Shown here: positions 1 through 6,525 of the stretch, one piece after another
How the letters are laid out: the number at the start of each line of letters is the position of its first letter
Position numbering within the stretch: position 1 is the first letter of the stretch
Source: Demequina activiva
GTDB taxonomy: Bacteria > Actinomycetota > Actinomycetes > Actinomycetales > Demequinaceae
Length of the DNA: 64,000 bases
Reading direction: 5' to 3'
NCBI RefSeq assembly: GCF_016862815.1
Contig: NZ_BONR01000001.1
Location: 620,001 to 684,000, forward strand
Notes under the pieces: generated by a model
The model's database searches: none
What the model was told of the DNA's origin: nothing
The model's input: only the letters and a program-made list of their open reading frames with translations
Position numbers and translations under genes: made by a program

Positions 1-2
1 TG

Positions 3-449
3 TGCGACGTGGCCGCCGAGCTGTCCGCGATGTGGGATGACTTCGACTGGGAGAACGCGACCGACGAGGAGATCGCCGCGCGACAGGCTCAGGCCGAGGC
101 GTTCGAGAACGACAACCGCGACCTTCCCGCAGGCGAGTACAAGGTCTACGCGTGGACGCCCGTGATCCTCGGCAACTCCGCTGCCGCCGCTCGCGCGCTG
201 ATCGAGGAGGGCTTCACCGACCTCGCGTACCTGCAGTACACGGCCGGATACTCGCCGCTGGCCGACTCTGCGGAGATCGAGCAGTACTGCGAGGAGTCGC
301 CGACCCCTGACGGCTCGACCGAGCTGCTGTGCGACGTCCCGCAGGACGTGCTGGCGACGCTGCTGCAGCGCGACGTGCCCGAGCACTACGTGATCGAGGC
401 GACGCCCGCCGTGGCCATCTCCGAGGCCGCGACCTTCACCATCGAGTAG
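3..449 (+). CDS. C-terminal part of an unrecognised protein
   Basis: The reading frame is already open at the left edge of the window (Cys-Asp-Val at base 3), so the true start lies outside it. The visible 148 residues are acidic and soluble, with no membrane segment. Two cysteines about 18 residues apart (EQYCEESP and ELLCDVPQ) could form a disulfide in an exported protein. The repeated AWTPVILGNSAAAARALIE and ATPAVAIS stretches look like a folded alpha/beta domain, but I do not recognise the family. It converges on the gene at 510-782, and an exact copy of the CCCGCGCATCGGCC word begins 23 bases after the stop. Confidence 0.6.
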   Translation, partial: CDVAAELSAMWDDFDWENATDEEIAARQAQAEAFENDNRDLPAGEYKVYAWTPVILGNSAAAARALIEEGFTDLAYLQYTAGYSPLADSAEIEQYCEESPTPDGSTELLCDVPQDVLATLLQRDVPEHYVIEATPAVAISEAATFTIE

Positions 450-471
450 GCGCGGATCCGGCGCGGAAGCA

Positions 472-485
472 CCCGCGCATCGGCC
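472..485 (+). repeat. Exact copy of the 14-base CCCGCGCATCGGCC word
   Basis: Intergenic copy between two convergent genes. It is one of seven exact copies in the window. Confidence 0.6.
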
Positions 486-509
486 GTCTCGCGAACGAGG
501 CCGCCGAGC

Positions 510-782
510 TCAGCCGGTCTTGCGGCGGAAGTCCTTCACGGCGTGCGCCTCGCCGTTGCCGTGCAGGCCGGTGCTCGCGGTCGCCTGCACGCCCGGGCGG
601 GACATCTGGCCGTCATTGCCCACGAAGCGGGACATGACCTCCTGCCTGTCACCGTCCTTGATCGCGGCGAGGAAGTCCTGAGCCTCCTGGTCGCGCATCA
701 TCTTCGCCATCTTCCCGTGATGGAAGATCGCGACCTCTCCGTTGGTGCGGGTGCGGTAATCGAAACCTTCGGCTCCAGACAT
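510..782 (-). CDS. Small conserved-looking hypothetical protein
   Basis: This encodes 90 residues with a charged, mixed alpha/beta composition and no signal or membrane segment. The N-terminal half reads like a compact domain (FDYRTRTNGEVAIFHHGK, then MMRDQEAQDFLAAI). The tail is polar and probably disordered. A GACGAT box (complement of 789-794) lies six bases before the ATG, which fits the leaderless pattern seen elsewhere in the window and supports this start. It is transcribed in the same direction as the small ORF at 831-989. I do not know its function. Confidence 0.6.
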   Translation of the reverse strand: MSGAEGFDYRTRTNGEVAIFHHGKMAKMMRDQEAQDFLAAIKDGDRQEVMSRFVGNDGQMSRPGVQATASTGLHGNGEAHAVKDFRRKTG

Positions 783-830
783 GGTGCCATCGTCACACCT
801 TTGCCGCGGATGCGCGCGTTGGGCGCTCCG

Positions 831-989
831 TCAGTCCTCGCTGGGCGACTCCTCGCCATCCTTCTCGCGCGGCTCGCCATCGCCATGCGGCGTGGGCCGC
901 ACCGAGGCCTCCTTCTGCGCGGGATGGGTGTCCTCGGGCTCGGTGGTGCCGCTCGAGGGCTTGGTGACGTCGCGCTTGTCGGTGCTCAT
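831..989 (-). CDS. 52-residue disordered hydrophilic protein
   Basis: A short frame begins MSTDKRDVTKPSSG and ends EESPSED. Almost every residue is charged, Pro, Gly, Ser or Thr, so it is expected to be unstructured. A GACCAT box (complement of 996-1001) sits six bases before the ATG, consistent with a leaderless start. Its composition resembles the 93-residue hydrophilic protein at 41840-42121. It has no recognisable domain. It is kept because start context, codon use and orientation agree with its neighbour, but short GC-rich frames can arise by chance. Confidence 0.45.
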   Translation of the reverse strand: MSTDKRDVTKPSSGTTEPEDTHPAQKEASVRPTPHGDGEPREKDGEESPSED

Positions 990-1096
990 GAGTTCATGGT
1001 CGCACCCGAGGGGGCCGCTGGCGAGTAGATTTCGCGGGTCGCGGACACGGGAATGATGCAGACGATGCGTGAGCTGGCGGGAGCTGCGTCCCCTCC

Positions 1097-2032
1097 TCAG
1101 GCGACGCGTCGTCGATGCTCGGCCGGGCTCACGCCGCGCACCCGCTTGAACGCCGCGCTCAGCGCGAACGGCGACGAGTACCCCACGGCGCGTGCGACGG
1201 ACGCGATGGTCGCATCATCCGCCAGCAGCATGTCCGCGGCCAGATCCAATCGCCAGCCGGTCAGATACGCCATGGGCGCGTCCCCCACCAGGGCGGTGAA
1301 GCGGCGCGCGAACGCGGCACGGGACAGACCGGCCTCCCGTGCGAGCATCTCCACGGTCCACCCGCGGGCAGGGTCGTGGTGGATGAGTCGCAGCGCGGCT
1401 CCCACTGCCGGGTCCGCGTCCGCGCGGTACCAGCCGGGCGCGTCGGCGCGGTCGAGCCAGGCTCGCAGGCACGTGATGAGCAGCAGGTCCAGCAACCGGT
1501 CGAGCACCGCCTCCTGACCAGGGAGGTCGTGGACCACCTCCCGGGCCAGCAGCTCGACCAGGGTGGCGTCGACGTCGCCGCGTCGCAGCACCAGCCGGTG
1601 CGGCAGAGCGCGCAGGATCCGCCTGCCCACCGCTCCATCCAGAGGGTAGGTGCCGGTGATGATGACCGTCTCGCCCTCGAGGTCGTTGCCCCAGGAACGC
1701 ACGCCGAACACCTGCATGGGGGACGGACCGCCGTCGATGGCGCGGCACTGATCGGTGGGACCCACGACCACCGTGGGCGCGGTCTGCGGGCGGTCCGCGA
1801 CCACGTAGTGCTCGGGACCGCGCAACAGCACCACGTCGCCGGTCTCCAGGAACTCCCCGGGATCGCCGTCGTTCGTCGCCGGACCCACCCACGCTCGTCC
1901 ACGCAGGACCGGGACCACGGTCAGCGGCGCCTCGTCCTCGATGCGCATGCCCCACGGCGCACGCAGGTGGCTGCGCAGCAGGAAGGCCCCCCGCGCACGA
2001 GGGCCGTCGAGCAGGCCGGTGACCACGTCCAT
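1097..2032 (-). CDS. AraC-family transcriptional regulator
   Basis: This is a 311-residue DNA-binding regulator. The N-terminal half is a cupin-like sensor domain of the type found in AraC proteins next to reductases. The last 100 residues carry the two AraC helix-turn-helix units (MLAREAGLSRAAFARRF and VGYSSPFALSAAFKRVRG). The start at 2032 (MDVVTGLLDG) is preferred over one 20 codons upstream because a TACGCT -10 box (complement of 2039-2044) lies six bases before it. It is divergent from the NmrA-like gene at 2163, which it probably controls. A 9-bp inverted repeat lies between them. Confidence 0.88.
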   Translation of the reverse strand: MDVVTGLLDGPRARGAFLLRSHLRAPWGMRIEDEAPLTVVPVLRGRAWVGPATNDGDPGEFLETGDVVLLRGPEHYVVADRPQTAPTVVVGPTDQCRAIDGGPSPMQVFGVRSWGNDLEGETVIITGTYPLDGAVGRRILRALPHRLVLRRGDVDATLVELLAREVVHDLPGQEAVLDRLLDLLLITCLRAWLDRADAPGWYRADADPAVGAALRLIHHDPARGWTVEMLAREAGLSRAAFARRFTALVGDAPMAYLTGWRLDLAADMLLADDATIASVARAVGYSSPFALSAAFKRVRGVSPAEHRRRVA

Positions 2033-2060
2033 GGTCTGAGCGTAGGCGCGAATGCCGCTC

Positions 2061-2112
2061 GGTGAGACGCATGCATATGGAAGCGAGCGCATCGGCCATG
2101 GATCGTCTCACC
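2061..2112. promoter_or_regulatory. Inverted repeat between araC-type gene and its divergent target
   Basis: Perfect 9-bp arms GGTGAGACG (2061-2069) and CGTCTCACC (2104-2112) are separated by 34 bases. The position between the divergent genes makes it a candidate binding site for the adjacent regulator. The loop contains a partial copy of the 14-base repeated word (GCGCATCGGCC at 2087-2097). Confidence 0.4.
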
Positions 2113-2162
2113 CACCGCGACGAGACTCAGAGGCGTTCACCCATCACCCTGAGGAGGCAACC

Positions 2163-3032
2163 ATGTCCCAGCAGTCGCTCGCCACGTCCACGCCCGCCAT
2201 CGATCCCGGTGGGCCCACCGTCGTGCTGGGCGCCACCGGCAAGACGGGCCGGAGGGTCGCCGCCAGACTCGACGCGCTCGGCGTTCCCGTGCGGCGCGCA
2301 TCCCGCGGCTCCACCCCCCGCTTCGACTGGGGAGACGAGTCCACGTGGGCGCCGGTGCTCGACGGCGCCACCGCTGCCTACGTCGCGTACGTGCCGGACT
2401 TGGCCATCCCCGGCGCCCCGGACAGGGTGACCCGGCTCGCCACGCTCGCCTCTCACCTGGGCGTCACGCGACTCGTGCTGCTGTCCGGCCGCGGGGAGGT
2501 GGAGGCGCAGCGCGCGGAGGCGATGGTCGCCGAGGCGTTCCCCGCCCGCACCGTCGTGCGGTGCGCGTTCTTCGCCCAGAACTTCGACGAGAGCTTCCTG
2601 CTGCAGCCGTTGCTCGAGGGCACGCTGGCGTTGCCGGTCAGTGACGTCACCGAGCCGTTCGTGGACCTCGAGGACGTCGCCGAGGTCGCCGTCGCGGCCC
2701 TCACGTCCGATGCGCACGCTGGCCAGGTCTACGAGCTCACCGGCCCCCGGGCACTGACGTTCGCGAAGGCTGTCGCGGCCATCGGCGCGGCCGCGGATCG
2801 CTCGATTCAGTACGTCCCGCTCACCATGGGGCAGTTCGCCGATGGGCTGCGCGCCTCTGGCATGGACGACGCCGAGGTGGGGCTGCTCGAGTACCTCTTC
2901 ACCGAGGTGCTCGACGGGCGCAACGCGACCCCCTCCGATGGGGTGCGCCGAGCGTTGGGCCGCGAGGCGACGGACTTCCACGACTACGTCGACCGCGCGG
3001 CAGGTGCCTGGCGCGTGGAGCCGCAGGCATGA
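2163..3032 (+). CDS. NmrA-like / atypical short-chain NAD(P)-binding reductase
   Basis: This is a 289-residue Rossmann-fold protein. The dinucleotide motif GATGKTG lies at residues 23-29, followed by the pattern of atypical SDRs such as NmrA or azoreductase-like proteins (LVLLSGRGEVEAQRAE, VRCAFFAQNFDES, EPFVDLEDVAEVAV). No canonical YxxxK catalytic pair is evident, so it may be a redox sensor or an NAD(P)H-dependent reductase. The ATG at 2163 is chosen over an upstream in-frame start because a strong ribosome-binding site (GAGGAGG) precedes it. It overlaps the following DUF1772 gene by ATGA and is divergent from the AraC regulator. Confidence 0.85.
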   Translation: MSQQSLATSTPAIDPGGPTVVLGATGKTGRRVAARLDALGVPVRRASRGSTPRFDWGDESTWAPVLDGATAAYVAYVPDLAIPGAPDRVTRLATLASHLGVTRLVLLSGRGEVEAQRAEAMVAEAFPARTVVRCAFFAQNFDESFLLQPLLEGTLALPVSDVTEPFVDLEDVAEVAVAALTSDAHAGQVYELTGPRALTFAKAVAAIGAAADRSIQYVPLTMGQFADGLRASGMDDAEVGLLEYLFTEVLDGRNATPSDGVRRALGREATDFHDYVDRAAGAWRVEPQA

Positions 3033-3499
3033 GTGCGTACCAGGCCCTGGTGGTGGCCGCGATCGTGGTGACCGGCATGGCGGCCGGCGTGCTCTACGCG
3101 TTCTCCGCGTTCGTCATGGCGGGCATCAGCGAGCAGCCAGCATCCGCGGCTGCAGCGACCATGCAGGCCATCAACCGTCATGCACAGCGCTGGCGTCTAG
3201 GCCTCCTCCTCCTGGCGACCCTGGCCGTCCCAGCGGCTACCGCCCTCGCCGCCGTGGTTGGCGTCGAGCCCGGGCGCGGCTGGGCTGTCGCAGGGGCCGC
3301 CGTCACCGTGGCCGGCGTGCTGGGCGTGACGGCCGTGGGCAACGTGCCGTTGAACGAGAGGCTCGCTCGTGCGGCGGAGCCAGTCGAGATGTGGGGTCGG
3401 TTCGTGCGGCCATGGCTCGCGTGGAACCACCTCCGGACGGCGGCGGGCGCGCTCGCGTGCGGACTGTTCGCGATCGCGCTGCACGCCTCCGGCGGGTAG
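3029..3499 (+). CDS. DUF1772 (anthrone oxygenase-like) membrane protein
   Basis: This is a 156-residue membrane protein with four hydrophobic segments. It carries the family signature GNVPLNERLA near residue 110 and a following W..W..WN.LRT pattern. DUF1772 proteins are small integral membrane proteins often encoded beside SDR/NmrA reductases, and some relatives are called anthrone oxygenases. The ATGA overlap with the upstream reductase shows translational coupling, and both are presumably expressed under the AraC regulator. Catalytic function is not established from the sequence. Confidence 0.8.
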   Translation: MSAYQALVVAAIVVTGMAAGVLYAFSAFVMAGISEQPASAAAATMQAINRHAQRWRLGLLLLATLAVPAATALAAVVGVEPGRGWAVAGAAVTVAGVLGVTAVGNVPLNERLARAAEPVEMWGRFVRPWLAWNHLRTAAGALACGLFAIALHASGG

Positions 3500-3661
3500 C
3501 GCGGGGAATCGGGGTCGGTGATCGTCAAGCTGGCGCTGGAGGGATGGTGCTGACCACCGGTGCGATCGTCGCCGCGGCGCTCATGACGGGTGTGACGTTC
3601 GGCGCGGTGGCACGCTTGGATCACGGAGCACCACGGCCTCACCCCACGACTGGAGACACCG

Positions 3662-4288
3662 GTGACAGCACTTCCTGACGACGAGGTTCAGTACTGGAAC
3701 AGCCGCAGCGCTGCGGCGCGCACCATCCTGAAGGGCGTCGTGATGGCGGCGCTCGGACTGGGCGTGATCGCCATCATGATCTTCTGGTCGGACGACCTTC
3801 CCGTGGTGGGTCGCGTGATCTTCGCGCTCATCATGGCCATCCCGCTGTTCAAGGGCCTGGGCATGCTGACCACGGGGATCGGGATGACCACCGACGAGGG
3901 CAAGCTCGCCGTCGCCGTGTCCCGCCAGGGCGTTCGCGCGCCCGGCGTGGGCCTCACACCGTGGGAGAGCGTCGAGAAGATCCAGGTGTTCTCCGGCGAC
4001 CGCAGCGCCAGCTGGCGGTCCGTGGTCGGCGGCGCCATGAGCAAGGACCGCGATCTGCGCGTGGTGCTCACCCGCAAGGACGATGCGCAGGCGCCTCAGG
4101 TGGAGATGGCACGCTCGGTGGCGATGGCCTTCGAGAGCGACCTGGAGGGCCGCGACAAGGAGTTCTACGAGATCGCGCGACTGGTTCACGCTGCCGCGAG
4201 CGAGCGCGGCATCCCCATGACGGTGCTGGCCGCCGGCCGGCCGTGGGTCGCCGAGGAGCTCGGCATCCCCGCCGCCCAGCAGATCTGA
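3662..4288 (+). CDS. Unrecognised two-helix membrane protein
   Basis: This is a 208-residue protein starting with GTG. After a polar N-terminus, two adjacent transmembrane helices span roughly residues 20-70 (VVMAALGLGVIAIMIFW and VIFALIMAIPLFKGLGML). A cytoplasmic domain follows with a beta-rich segment (GLTPWESVEKIQVFSG) and an alpha-helical end. The layout resembles PH-like membrane-anchored proteins and resembles the next gene, but I cannot name a family. It lies upstream of the type VII cargo genes in the same direction, though 1.2 kb separates them. Confidence 0.6.
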   Translation: MTALPDDEVQYWNSRSAAARTILKGVVMAALGLGVIAIMIFWSDDLPVVGRVIFALIMAIPLFKGLGMLTTGIGMTTDEGKLAVAVSRQGVRAPGVGLTPWESVEKIQVFSGDRSASWRSVVGGAMSKDRDLRVVLTRKDDAQAPQVEMARSVAMAFESDLEGRDKEFYEIARLVHAAASERGIPMTVLAAGRPWVAEELGIPAAQQI

Positions 4289-4438
4289 TGGTGGCGGAGA
4301 GGTGCCGGACGCGCGCCTATGGAAGGCTTGCCCCCGCGGGGTGGGCAGAATGTACCTTCTGTGGCAGGGCTACCGGCGCATGCCTGAGCCCGGCAAGGTG
4401 GAGGATGCACGCCGGCCGCGACTGAGAGAGAGGCACGC

Positions 4439-5392
4439 ATGAGCGACGCACCTGAGAGCACCCCGCGGCAAGGGTGGGGACCGGTGCTGCGGCGCCGCCT
4501 GATCGAGCTGGGCATCGCCGTCGTGGTGGTCGTGGGCCTCCTGATCTGGTTCTTCAGCTCTGAGCCCTCCACCATGCGCACACGACTGATCGGCATCCCC
4601 TTGGTGTTCGCGATCGTCGGGCTCGTGGGTCTCGTGGTCCGGCTCGTCATCGACCTCTCCAAGGCCGCGAGCGGTGCTGCCGCTCCTGAGGCTGGAGGCA
4701 GCCGCACGGTGCGCGGCGATGCGATCGTCTACGACTACGACCCGAGCGCGGCTGGACGACTCGCGGCAGCCTGCTTCGTGACGGCGGCTGTGATGCTGGC
4801 ATTCGCCGCGTGGATGGTGTCGGTGTCGATCGCGAACGACCGCTTCCTCCAATGGTGGACCATCGCCCTCCTGGCGGTCCTCCTCTTCCCTGTGGTGGTA
4901 TTCGTCTGGCGTGGCTTCGCAGTGCGTGCCCGGCTGCGCCGCGGGGCGGCCATCGAGATCTCGCAGTCCGGCCTGCGACTCGATGGCTCCGAGCTGCTTC
5001 CGTGGGACCGCATCGACCTCATCCTGATCGACGGACGCGAGGGCCGCTACCCTCCGATCTCGGGCCTGCTGGCGAAGGCGCTGTTCGGCGTCAACCACGT
5101 GCGGGTCGCTGCGTTCAAGCCGGGGCGTGAGGACCAGCAGATTCCCAGCACCTACCTGGGCGCCTACGACGTCGCACTGCCCGGCGGCAGGGCAGACTTC
5201 ATTCGAATCGGCCAGGACCTCCTTCAGGCGTCCGCGCCGCACCAGGGCGTGCGCCTGAGGATCGCCGAGGACGTGTTCGAGCACCTGCGCAAGCGGATCG
5301 GTGACGTCCAGCCGTACAGCGGTGCGGAGGAGACGGAGATCTCCCTCGCGCGCATCCAGCAGGCCGCCGACGGGTCCCGAGGGCGCCGCTGA
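4439..5392 (+). CDS. Unrecognised four-helix membrane protein with a PH-like soluble domain
   Basis: This is a 317-residue protein with two pairs of hydrophobic helices (about residues 22-42, 45-70, 100-122 and 128-150). A C-terminal domain of about 160 residues follows, containing ISQSGLRLDGSELLPWDRID, a strand pattern typical of membrane-anchored PH-like domains. A GAGAGAGG ribosome-binding site precedes the ATG. Together with the preceding gene it forms a same-strand pair of similar architecture just before the WXG100 cluster. Any role in type VII secretion is only a contextual guess. Confidence 0.6.
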   Translation: MSDAPESTPRQGWGPVLRRRLIELGIAVVVVVGLLIWFFSSEPSTMRTRLIGIPLVFAIVGLVGLVVRLVIDLSKAASGAAAPEAGGSRTVRGDAIVYDYDPSAAGRLAAACFVTAAVMLAFAAWMVSVSIANDRFLQWWTIALLAVLLFPVVVFVWRGFAVRARLRRGAAIEISQSGLRLDGSELLPWDRIDLILIDGREGRYPPISGLLAKALFGVNHVRVAAFKPGREDQQIPSTYLGAYDVALPGGRADFIRIGQDLLQASAPHQGVRLRIAEDVFEHLRKRIGDVQPYSGAEETEISLARIQQAADGSRGRR

Positions 5393-5446
5393 GAGGCGCC
5401 GGCGGCATGCAGCTCGCGCTCGTGAGCAACGCCACAGGGCTGGCTA

Positions 5447-5476
5447 GTGACGGGTCGTGGGCGCGTGCGGTAGCGT
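5447..5476 (+). promoter_or_regulatory. Candidate promoter of the WXG100 / effector locus
   Basis: A -35-like GTGACG (5447-5452), an 18-base spacer and a -10 TAGCGT (5471-5476) lie 40 bases before the first WXG100 start. That start is itself preceded by an AGGAGGGG ribosome-binding site. Confidence 0.45.
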
Positions 5477-5515
5477 AGGCCCCGCGATGGCACCGCACAC
5501 GTCCTAGGAGGGGTA

Positions 5516-5809
5516 ATGGCCGAGATCAAGGTCACTTCGGAATCACTGTCGAGCGTCGCGAACCAGCTGTCGTCTGGGGCCACCCAGATCGAGTCCCAGC
5601 TGGCGAACCTGAAGTCGCTCGTGAACGGCCTCGTGGCCGGCGACTGGGGCGGTGCCGCCTCCCAGAGCTTCCTGGATCTGTTCGAGCAGTGGGACACTGC
5701 CGGCATCCAGCTCAAGGAGTCCCTGGTGGGCATCTCGGACCAGCTGTCGAAGACGGCGCTGGCGTACGAGGAGTCCGAGAGCAACATCGCGAACTCGTTC
5801 CGCGGCTGA
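5516..5809 (+). CDS. WXG100-family (ESAT-6-like) type VII secretion substrate
   Basis: This is a 97-residue helical protein with the WXG signature W44-G45-G46 in the turn between two long amphipathic helices, the classic helical-hairpin fold of EsxA/EsxB. Such proteins dimerise and are exported by an EssC/EccC ATPase. The start has a strong AGGAGGGG ribosome-binding site. It is the first of three consecutive WXG100-like genes leading into a large modular protein. The likely YxxxE-type export signal region is in the C-terminal helix (AYEESESN). No secretion machinery gene is in the window. Confidence 0.9.
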   Translation: MAEIKVTSESLSSVANQLSSGATQIESQLANLKSLVNGLVAGDWGGAASQSFLDLFEQWDTAGIQLKESLVGISDQLSKTALAYEESESNIANSFRG

Positions 5810-5861
5810 CCCTCGTCCCCTCGCCCCCGCACTGCGGGAGCGCCTGAGGTGAGGAGTCCTC

Positions 5862-6224
5862 GTGGCACATTTCTCTGTCTCGACAGGGTCGATCGCGGGC
5901 AGCGCGGCAGCGTTGAGCGGACTGCTCGCGGAGTTCGACCAGCACGTCGACGCGGCCAACGGTGCCGTGACCGGTGTCGTGGGAGCGTCCTGGAACGGCG
6001 CCGCCTCCGATACGTTCGGTGAGAGCTGGAGCTCGTTCCTGATCGACGCCGCCGCGACCCGCGCGGCACTCGCGTCGATCGTCCAGCGCATGGGCGGCGC
6101 GGAGGCCACCTATGAGAGCACCGAAGCGTCCAACACCTCGGCCGCACAGTCGGGTGCCGCCGCGATGCGCTCGGGTGGCTCCTCGGCCAACCGAGGTGGC
6201 GCCGCCACAGCGGAGGCTCGCTGA
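5862..6224 (+). CDS. WXG100-like protein
   Basis: This is a 120-residue protein starting at GTG 5862. It has a W44-N45-G46 turn between two helices, followed by a Ser/Gly/Ala-rich tail of about 25 residues that standard WXG100 proteins lack. It has no signal peptide. It lies 52 bases after the first WXG100 gene and one base before the third, so the set is probably one transcript. The AEATYEST segment near residue 90 resembles the C-terminal helix of the next protein (AEATYDTA), pointing to duplication between the two. Confidence 0.8.
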   Translation: MAHFSVSTGSIAGSAAALSGLLAEFDQHVDAANGAVTGVVGASWNGAASDTFGESWSSFLIDAAATRAALASIVQRMGGAEATYESTEASNTSAAQSGAAAMRSGGSSANRGGAATAEAR

Positions 6225-6225
6225 C

Positions 6226-6516
6226 GTGGCTGAACACGCCTTTGACACTGCAGAGCTTCGCTCGCTCGCCCGTGAGCTCGACGACCTCGCCGCGTTCCTC
6301 GAGCGCTTCCAGAGCCAGACGAACAGCCACGGCCAGGCACTCCTCAGCTCGTGGTCCGGTCGAGCCTCCCAGGAGTTCATCGCGGAGGTCGCCGTCTGGG
6401 CGGCCGGCGCGACCGCTCTTCAGCAGCGAGCGAGCGTCCTGGCCGAGTGGGCGCATGGAGCCGAGGCCACCTACGACACCGCTGTCGAGCAAGCCAAGGG
6501 GGTGGTCGGCTCCTAG
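6226..6516 (+). CDS. WXG100-like protein
   Basis: This is a 96-residue two-helix protein with the turn W43-S44-G45. GTG 6226 is chosen because it lies one base after the previous stop, which suggests translational coupling. A longer in-frame start would overlap the upstream gene. The size and hairpin pattern match EsxA-type proteins. It lies directly before the large modular protein at 6526, the usual position for a dedicated partner or targeting protein of an LXG/WXG polymorphic toxin. Confidence 0.78.
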   Translation: MAEHAFDTAELRSLARELDDLAAFLERFQSQTNSHGQALLSSWSGRASQEFIAEVAVWAAGATALQQRASVLAEWAHGAEATYDTAVEQAKGVVGS

Positions 6517-6525
6517 CCGGACATC

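Noticed and set aside
3544-3678. A 44-codon frame (MVLTTGAIVAAALMTGVTFG) before the gene at 3662
   Set aside because: It overlaps the next gene by 17 bases, has only a weak ribosome-binding site and shows no -10 box at the usual distance; a chance frame in GC-rich DNA is as likely.
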